Source: Deltaproteobacteria bacterium (lineage in GTDB: Bacteria > Desulfobacterota > Desulfobacteria > Desulfobacterales > ETH-SRB1). From it: a stretch of DNA of 10,819 nucleotides. The position numbers and the translations under genes are program-made. Shown piece by piece: positions 5,554-10,819 of the stretch; position 1 is the first letter of the stretch; every line of letters begins with the position of its first letter. Below the pieces are notes generated by a model. That model made no database searches. It saw only the letters and a list, made by a program, of their open reading frames with translations, and had not been told where the DNA came from. Location: NCBI GenBank assembly GCA_003647525.1, contig QMMZ01000029.1, forward strand, positions 1 through 10,819. Direction: 5' to 3'.

Positions 5554-6645
5554 TTAAAGTCTATAAAAGGAATCACGTTCAACCGGCGTGAAACCTGCCG
5601 AAGATATAAGATGTTCCATCTGAGCACGGGTTAAACCTTTTGCTGATTTTGCTCCAGCCATATGCGTGATCTTTTCTTCAATTATTGTACCATCCAGATC
5701 ATCAGCCCCAAATGAAAGAGCCACCTGTGCCAGACTTTCGCCTATCATTACCCAGTAGGCCTTTATATGGCTGAAATTATCAAGCATAAGACGCGCCAGG
5801 GCTATGTTCTTTAAATCGTCAAATGCCGTAGTGCTTGGAAGATGTGACAGCCTTGTATTTTGTGAGTGAAAAGCAAGAGGGATAAATGCTGTAAACCCTC
5901 CTGTTTTATCCTGAAGTTCTCTTAATTTTATAAGGTGATCGACGCGTTCATTAAGTGTTTCTATATGGCCATAAAGCATGGTTGCATTTGATGTTAATCC
6001 TGCATTGTGTAATGCTTCCATTATTTCAAGCCATCTGTTGCTGTCTATCTTTTTGGGGAACAGCTTTTTTCTGACTCTGTCGCTCATGACCTCGGCGCCT
6101 CCGCCCGGGATTATTTCAAGTCCGGCCTTTTTTAATTTGGCAATTGTCTCTTCTATTGATAAGCCGCCAATTTCGGCAATATAGTCTATTTCTACTGCTG
6201 TAAAAGCTTTAATAGTTGAATCAGGACGTACTTCCTTAATGGTATTAAGAAGTTCGATATAATAGTCAAACGAAAGGGAAGAATTAAGTCCTCCAACAAC
6301 ATGTAATTCACGAACAGGTTCTTTGATACGTTCCATAAGCCTTGATCGTACATCATCAATGGAGAGCGCAAAGGCATCTTTTTCGCCGTCATCTCTTGAA
6401 AATGCGCAGAACAGACATCGATTCCGACAAATATTTGTGAAGTTTAGATGCTGATTGTAAACATAAAAGGCTTTTTTGCCGTGAAATTTGCGGCGAACAT
6501 AATCTGCCAAATGTCCTACGCCAATCAGATCATTGCTTTTATAAAGGGCAATACCATCTTCAAATCCAAGCCGTTCACCTGAAACAACCTTGTCGTTAAT
6601 TTCATATAAACTTTTATCTAAAAAAGAATATTTCATCATCATCAT
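5554..6645 (-). CDS. mqnE: Aminofutalosine synthase MqnE (radical SAM)
   Basis: MqnE adds the 5'-deoxyadenosyl radical from SAM to 3-[(1-carboxyvinyl)oxy]benzoate and, with loss of CO2, forms 6-amino-6-deoxyfutalosine. The 363-residue product has the radical-SAM motif C73-RNR-C77-LF-C80 after HLNFTNIC, then HVVGGLNSSLSFDYY, AFTAVEIDYIAE, IIPGGGAEVMSDRVR, ATMLYGHIET and GGFTAFIPLAFHSQNT. HVVGGLN and AFTAVEI are typical of MqnE rather than MqnC, with which it is clearly paralogous. It is the first gene of the cluster. Four consecutive ATG codons (6645 to 6634) open the frame and an in-frame TGA lies immediately before them, so the start cannot be further upstream. No good Shine-Dalgarno is present, and which ATG is used cannot be told. 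Identification is firm. Confidence 0.92.
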   Translation of the reverse strand: MMMMKYSFLDKSLYEINDKVVSGERLGFEDGIALYKSNDLIGVGHLADYVRRKFHGKKAFYVYNQHLNFTNICRNRCLFCAFSRDDGEKDAFALSIDDVRSRLMERIKEPVRELHVVGGLNSSLSFDYYIELLNTIKEVRPDSTIKAFTAVEIDYIAEIGGLSIEETIAKLKKAGLEIIPGGGAEVMSDRVRKKLFPKKIDSNRWLEIMEALHNAGLTSNATMLYGHIETLNERVDHLIKLRELQDKTGGFTAFIPLAFHSQNTRLSHLPSTTAFDDLKNIALARLMLDNFSHIKAYWVMIGESLAQVALSFGADDLDGTIIEEKITHMAGAKSAKGLTRAQMEHLISSAGFTPVERDSFYRL

Positions 6646-6704
6646 TCAAAAAGCATCATACTGTGAACGGTCAAAATCTGAGCTTTTTTATTATGTTTTT
6701 TTCA

Positions 6705-6783
6705 CCACGAAGCTCACGAAGAACACAAAGAAATTTTAAAAAGCATTAATTCTAATCTTCGTGACCCCTCGTGTCCTTCGTGG
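6705..6783. repeat. REP-like inverted repeat built of CACGAAG motifs
   Basis: CCACGAAG (6705-6712) pairs with CTTCGTGG (6776-6783), and the arms continue imperfectly for about 26 bases each: CTCACGAAGAACAC on the left against the complement of GTGACCCCTCGTGTC on the right. The middle is AT-rich. Iterated 'CACGAAG' inverted repeats of this type occur between genes in many proteobacteria (general knowledge; not searched here). It lies in the presumed leader of mqnE. A related but diverged half-copy is at 10763-10784. Confidence 0.65.
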
Positions 6784-6787
6784 TTTA

Positions 6788-6820
6788 ATTATAATTTTTT
6801 GGTTATGACCATACGGTCAT
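6788..6820 (-). promoter_or_regulatory. Candidate mqnE promoter with palindromic operator
   Basis: On the minus strand a consensus -10 TATAAT lies at 6793-6788. A palindrome ATGACC-ATAC-GGTCAT (plus strand, 6805-6820; 14 of 16 positions symmetric) covers the place where the -35 would fall, and no good -35 hexamer is seen. Symmetry of TGACC/GGTCA type is common in TetR-family operators. The leader to mqnE would be about 135 nt and would contain the REP-like repeat. The sequence elements are seen; regulation of mqnE is inferred. Confidence 0.4.
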
Positions 6821-6861
6821 TTATATAGAAATAAATAAAAACTATAGCAAGAATTTTTTGT

Positions 6862-6967
6862 TATAGACTTTCAGATAAATAATTTCACTGTGTTATCAGT
6901 CGTCGACGTATAACTAATACGCCTTCCTCCTTCTGGCCTTGTGAAATTAATTATCTGAAAGTCTATA
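6862..6967. mobile_element. 106-bp hairpin element with 27-bp inverted arms (MITE-like)
   Basis: Arms 6862-6888 and 6941-6967 are complementary at 26 of 27 positions (A-A mismatch at 6879/6950) and begin TATAGACTTTCAG. The 52-bp interior holds the palindrome CGTCGACG (6901-6908) and a 5-bp inverted repeat CGTAT/ATACG (6907-6921). No ORF fits inside. The outermost bases are TA on both sides, which would suit a non-autonomous element with a TA target site, as in IS630/Tc1-like MITEs. No transposase is in the window. It could also be a structured RNA or a REP/REPIN-type repeat. The structure is certain, the class inferred. Confidence 0.6.
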
Positions 6968-6993
6968 GCTATGACGTTTTGGTAAAAAGCCAT

Positions 6994-7021
6994 AAAAAAA
7001 CCCCGCCAATATGGCGGGGTT
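6994..7021 (-). terminator. Intrinsic terminator of the pyruvate carboxylase gene
   Basis: Read on the minus strand, a 9-bp stem AACCCCGCC / GGCGGGGTT (7021-7013 and 7007-6999) closes a 5-nt ATATT loop and runs directly into a tract of seven Ts (7000-6994). It begins 35 nt after the stop codon of the carboxylase gene. This is a textbook Rho-independent terminator and separates that gene from mqnE. Confidence 0.92.
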
Positions 7022-7056
7022 ATATGAAATGTTTTATTTCATAAGATTTATGAATC

Positions 7057-10000
7057 TTAAAGCTTGCTTCCACAATTTGGACAGAATTTATCTTCTTTAT
7101 TTATCTGGGCATTGCAGTTCTGGCAGCGTTCACGAGGCGCTGCAAGCTCAATGAGCAGTTGTCCTTTTTTGACTGGAATCATCTTTTTGTCAGCCTTGTA
7201 GTCGGCGAAGACAAGAACACGTTTTACAACTCCGTCCACCGGGGAGGTAACTCCATATTCAACCTTCATTAGCGCGAGGTTCAATATTTCTTCTCCTGCT
7301 TCAACGCTATCGCCGACTTTTTTGTGTACAAGCCAGAGGTCAGCATCAAATGGAGCACCAATGTGATAGGGGTTGTTTTCATCAGCCATCTCAACTCCAC
7401 TCTTTTCTACAGCCCCTTTTTCAACCCGTATTTCCTGTACAAAAACTTCATGATCCAGTTTATAGCGAGTTCGTCTTGTGCCATTCTTGCTTACATTTCC
7501 GATGTGCATTACCTCAATGGTATGGACTTTTCCATCAGAAGTTCTGAATTCGCGTTCAACCCCTGTTTCAAGACCCTCAAACCATATATCATCCGGAAGT
7601 ACGTTCGGATCGCTGAATTTCTCAAGATTTTTTATCAGTTTTAATGCATCTCCGGGATGATTGAGATAATTAACCAGCTCATTTTCATTCGGTTCTCTTC
7701 CTATGTGAGCAGCAAGTTCTTTCTTTAATTCATTAATATCAACAGATGGCAGGAAGTTAAGAGGACTTTCCTCTGTTCTGTTTGCAATAGATTCCTCGTA
7801 TTTATCTCCGAAAACCGACTGATAAACCCATACCGGAGGCCATCCAAGAGGAAGCTTGCCGAATTTTCCCAAAAGAAGATTTTTCAGAGCATCGTTTGCG
7901 TTGATAAATATAATTTGGCGATCTTCTTTTGTTTTTTCGTCAAGTTCATCTTCCGGAACAGAAGTAACTTTCTTTAAAATATCTATGATCCTTTGTACTT
8001 CAGTCATTCCGCCCCGTTCATATGCATTAACAACCATTAAATATCCGTTGGTCCAGGTAATCTGAGAGCCTGGTGTAACGTCATGGTATCTGATCAGCCT
8101 TCTGTAGAGCTCAAGAACCAGCAGGATGCTGGGAAGCAGGAATGCATAGCCTTGTTTCATAGCGCCTTCCTGGCTGCTTGAAGTTGCACCACCCGGCAGT
8201 CCGTGCAGTGTTACGTCGTGATCAACTCCTAGAAATGTCGGCCTGCAGTAATTATCATAAACAGGCATAATCTGTTTTAATACAAATGCTGTTTCCCTTA
8301 TTCTTTCCTTATCAAGACGAGTCTTTAAGCCGAGTTCACCTTCGATATAAGCTACAACAGGCATAACAGCCGTCTGGCCGTAAAATCTTACACTTGGGCC
8401 GTCTGCAACATCCAGGATTTTTGCTCCTGCCTGAGCCGCAGCGCCAAGAGCAGGCACTGCAAGACCGTCTGTGGCATGGCGGTGATATTGAATAATGAGG
8501 TCAGGATACTTGTCAAGTATTTCAGATACAAGACTTTTTATAAACCTTGGGGGACATACTCCTGCCATATCTTTCAGGCAGAAAATTATTTTTTTGGATG
8601 CTTCATCCTTACTGCATTCAAGAATACGCCCTGTCATTGATAGTATATCGTCAAGCACACCAAGATAATGAGGTACATCAAATCCTTTTGCCCAGCTCAG
8701 ACTTATAGCTGGTTCGAAAATACGATTTTCAGCTTTTAAAGCGATTTCTGCGAATGGTACCATATTTTCGATATGGTTAAGAAAGTCAAAACAGCGTATT
8801 ACATGGTAGTGCTTATTTATAAGTTCGCCTGTACGCTGCATAATTTCCCGGCACTGCGGAGCATAGCCAAGGATGTTTGTTGAGCGTATCAAAATAAGCT
8901 TCTGTGTATTTGGTGCAAAACGATTCCAGTCTTCAGCTTCTTCCCAGGGATCTGTCATACACCCAAGCATTCCCACATGATAATGGGCACCACCCCCATT
9001 TTCAATCGATACATATCCGCATCTGTCAATAAGCGGGCCTATCAAACGGTCTGAAAAGAGCCGGAATCGATTTCCGGTTTCCGACTGTGTGATATCTCTG
9101 GGAGTCGTATTGCAGAACTCAACGTATTTTGAGTTTCGAAGTGTATCAAGGACTTTATCTCTATGACCGTTTGGATCAAAAGGTGGAGAATATGAACGGT
9201 CATTAGCAGCTTTTTTTGAAACAGAAGAAACATCAACCGCCATTGGACCGACTATGGTATCGCCGTATTTTCTGTATTTTCCAAGGCCTAAATAAGGATT
9301 ATATCCTTTTGCTGTAATTTCAGCCATTAGATATGAAAGCCTTATCTCTTCAGGTACAGCTTCCCTGTAAACCATGAGTTCAGGAGTATTATCGATAAAT
9401 TTAGTATCAACTTCACCATCAATGAAATTGGGATGAGAGATAACTTTTTTGTGAAAAGGAATTGTTGTTTTTAAACCATCTATAAAGTATTCGGAAAGAG
9501 CTCTTTTCATGATTGACAGAGTTTTTTCCCATGTTGCACCATGTGTCATGAGAAGACTTCCAAGAGAATCATAAACTTTTGGGAATTCATATCCGCTGAA
9601 AATACATGAATCAAGCCTTACTCCCTCGCCGCCTGGAGAGAGATATCTTGTAATTTCACCTGCATTGGGTTGAAAATTGGCCTTTGGGTCTTCAAAATTT
9701 ATACGACACTGCATTGCGAATCCCCTAGGTTTTAATCTATCCTTATTTAACCGCAATTTTTCGCCAAAGGAGACTCTTATCATTTCTTCTACCAGATCTA
9801 TACCATATAGAAGTTCTGTGATGCCGTGTTCAACCTGAAGCCTGGTATTAGCTTCAATGAAATAGTAATTCAGGTTTTCATCTACCAGGAACTCAAAGGT
9901 GCCGATAGAATCATAACCAGCAGCAGATATTATTCTTAATGTTGCATTTTTTAAAGCTTTCCTTAAATCATGAGTAATTTTTTTCCACGGTGAAGGGGTT

Positions 10001-10725
10001 ATTTCAAGCAACTTCTGGTTTTTTCTCTGTGCAGAGCAGTCACGCTCGTCAAGCACCACCGAATTGCCGAAGGGGTCGCATATGGCTTGTATTTCCAAAT
10101 GCCTGACAGAAGTTAGAAACTTTTCAATATATAAATTAGGATTGCCGAAACTGACCTCTGAAATAGCTGAAGCCTTTTCAAAGTTGTGTTCAAGTTCCGT
10201 CTGAGAATTAATTATTACAATACCTCTGCCGCCGCCACCTCCTTCACTTTTTATCATGACCGGATAGCCGATTTCTTTGGCTATATTTTTTGCTTCATCA
10301 AGAGTTACCGCATCATCTGAGCCGGGAATAACAGAGACATCAACTGACTTTGCAATTTCACGTGCCTTAACCTTGTTCCCCAGTTGTTTCATAGGGTCTT
10401 CGGAGGGACCAATAAAAATAATTCCATTGTCTTTGCAAAGAGAGGGAAATCGGTTATTTTCTGCCGCAAAACCCCAACCCGGATGAAGAGCCTTTATATT
10501 GTGCTGTTTTGCAAGACGTACGATTTCTTTTATATCCAGATATCCACCTTCGGTTCGAATAGTGTATGCCTTATCTGCTTTGGTAACATGCGGGGCTGTC
10601 TTATCTTCCTCTGTAGCGAAGGCTACAGAAATTCCCCTCATTTCCTGTATAGTTCTTCCTATACGAAGAGCAGGTATACCACGATTAGCAACTCCTATCC
10701 TCACGTTTTTAATTGGTGAATCCAT
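7057..10725 (-). CDS. pyc: Pyruvate carboxylase-like enzyme with C-terminal zinc ribbon
   Basis: The 1222-residue protein contains all parts of a single-chain biotin carboxylase. Residues 1-450 are the biotin carboxylase: GVANRG at 11-16, ATP-grasp glycine loop GGGGGRG (162-168), ERDCSAQRKNQK (227-238), EANTRLQVEH (291-300). Residues about 530-900 are the carboxyltransferase: PRDITQS (D544 metal ligand, Q547), LIRSTN (R614, probable pyruvate contact), KDMAG (K718, the lysine carboxylated in pyruvate carboxylase), YHRH (H748 and H750), PGGAT (T848). A biotinyl domain ends the core, with K1154 in ALMKVE rather than the usual AMKM. It should make oxaloacetate from pyruvate, bicarbonate and ATP in the cytoplasm. 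Oddities: ANRGIPALR in place of ANRGEIAxR, ITQS in place of AHQS, and a terminal C1201/C1204/C1215/C1218 zinc ribbon. A different 2-oxo acid substrate is possible. GAGGGG lies 10 nt before the ATG; the gene forms its own transcription unit. Confidence 0.85.
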   Translation of the reverse strand: MDSPIKNVRIGVANRGIPALRIGRTIQEMRGISVAFATEEDKTAPHVTKADKAYTIRTEGGYLDIKEIVRLAKQHNIKALHPGWGFAAENNRFPSLCKDNGIIFIGPSEDPMKQLGNKVKAREIAKSVDVSVIPGSDDAVTLDEAKNIAKEIGYPVMIKSEGGGGGRGIVIINSQTELEHNFEKASAISEVSFGNPNLYIEKFLTSVRHLEIQAICDPFGNSVVLDERDCSAQRKNQKLLEITPSPWKKITHDLRKALKNATLRIISAAGYDSIGTFEFLVDENLNYYFIEANTRLQVEHGITELLYGIDLVEEMIRVSFGEKLRLNKDRLKPRGFAMQCRINFEDPKANFQPNAGEITRYLSPGGEGVRLDSCIFSGYEFPKVYDSLGSLLMTHGATWEKTLSIMKRALSEYFIDGLKTTIPFHKKVISHPNFIDGEVDTKFIDNTPELMVYREAVPEEIRLSYLMAEITAKGYNPYLGLGKYRKYGDTIVGPMAVDVSSVSKKAANDRSYSPPFDPNGHRDKVLDTLRNSKYVEFCNTTPRDITQSETGNRFRLFSDRLIGPLIDRCGYVSIENGGGAHYHVGMLGCMTDPWEEAEDWNRFAPNTQKLILIRSTNILGYAPQCREIMQRTGELINKHYHVIRCFDFLNHIENMVPFAEIALKAENRIFEPAISLSWAKGFDVPHYLGVLDDILSMTGRILECSKDEASKKIIFCLKDMAGVCPPRFIKSLVSEILDKYPDLIIQYHRHATDGLAVPALGAAAQAGAKILDVADGPSVRFYGQTAVMPVVAYIEGELGLKTRLDKERIRETAFVLKQIMPVYDNYCRPTFLGVDHDVTLHGLPGGATSSSQEGAMKQGYAFLLPSILLVLELYRRLIRYHDVTPGSQITWTNGYLMVVNAYERGGMTEVQRIIDILKKVTSVPEDELDEKTKEDRQIIFINANDALKNLLLGKFGKLPLGWPPVWVYQSVFGDKYEESIANRTEESPLNFLPSVDINELKKELAAHIGREPNENELVNYLNHPGDALKLIKNLEKFSDPNVLPDDIWFEGLETGVEREFRTSDGKVHTIEVMHIGNVSKNGTRRTRYKLDHEVFVQEIRVEKGAVEKSGVEMADENNPYHIGAPFDADLWLVHKKVGDSVEAGEEILNLALMKVEYGVTSPVDGVVKRVLVFADYKADKKMIPVKKGQLLIELAAPRERCQNCNAQINKEDKFCPNCGSKL

Positions 10726-10735
10726 TGTAAGTTAT

Positions 10736-10741
10736 CCCCTC
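10736..10741 (-). promoter_or_regulatory. Ribosome binding site of the pyruvate carboxylase-like gene
   Basis: GAGGGG on the minus strand ends 10 nt before the ATG at 10725, supporting that start. The first residues then lead straight into the conserved VRIGVANRG strand. No convincing promoter hexamers can be picked out in the 75 bases left upstream. Confidence 0.7.
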
Positions 10742-10762
10742 AATTAAGTCTTTTTGTAAAAG

Positions 10763-10784
10763 TTCACCACGGAACGACACGGAG
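10763..10784. repeat. Partial REP-like repeat at the window edge
   Basis: TTCACCACGGAACGACACGG repeats the CCACG..CACG pattern of the 6705-6783 element, with GGA where that element has GAA. Only one arm is visible, and the facing arm, if any, lies outside the window. It falls in the leader of the carboxylase gene. Confidence 0.4.
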
Positions 10785-10819
10785 TTTCACTGAAAATTGA
10801 AAACAATGAGTAAGTGTAA

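Noticed and set aside
6862..6967. Integron attC site interpretation of the 106-bp hairpin
   Set aside because: The arms are near-perfectly complementary with no extrahelical bases, and no clear GTTRRRY / RYYYAAC core pair is present, unlike attC sites.
7324..8065. Several plus-strand frames opposite the carboxylase gene
   Set aside because: They lie antisense to conserved biotin-enzyme coding sequence and show no independent signal.

Overview
The window looks like chromosomal DNA of an anaerobic Deltaproteobacterium (Desulfobacterota), probably a relative of the sulfate reducers. This is an inference from gene content: a futalosine-type menaquinone cluster with a dedicated aminofutalosine deaminase, a divergent pyruvate carboxylase with a zinc-ribbon tail, and several short palindromic intergenic repeats. 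No rRNA, tRNA, CRISPR array, transposase or integrase is visible.

Layout. Bases 1-292 hold no convincing gene, but are rich in small repeats, a possible promoter and a stem-loop. Two AT-rich plus-strand genes follow: a small membrane-anchored protein with a prokaryotic YEATS (pYEATS) domain (293-724), and an exported CsgG-family protein with a HEAT-like C-terminus (975-2204). They look more like accessory genes than the rest. From 2324 onward every gene is on the minus strand and converges on the CsgG gene. In transcription order the menaquinone genes are mqnE (6645-5554), mqnC (5430-4357), the amidohydrolase mqnX (4360-3212, GTG start overlapping the mqnC stop by 4 nt) and mqnA (3184-2324). 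Upstream of these on the same strand, behind its own intrinsic terminator, is a 1222-residue pyruvate carboxylase-like enzyme (10725-7057).

How the genes work together. MqnA dehydrates chorismate to 3-enolpyruvyl-benzoate. MqnE (radical SAM) joins this to S-adenosylmethionine to give aminofutalosine, MqnX deaminates that to futalosine, and MqnC (radical SAM) closes the ring to cyclic dehypoxanthinyl futalosine after the base has been removed. The nucleosidase that removes the base (MqnB) and the next enzyme (MqnD) are not in the window, nor are the prenylation and methylation steps. The carboxylase probably makes oxaloacetate from pyruvate and is a separate transcription unit.

Non-coding structure is the main curiosity: a 106-bp hairpin element with 27-bp arms (6862-6967), a REP-like inverted repeat of CACGAAG motifs (6705-6783), a GGGGCGATC palindrome between mqnE and mqnC, an operator-like palindrome ahead of mqnE, and a perfect 27-bp palindrome inside mqnA. 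The least understood coding content is the pYEATS/CsgG pair. I see no complete new system, only that pair as a candidate.
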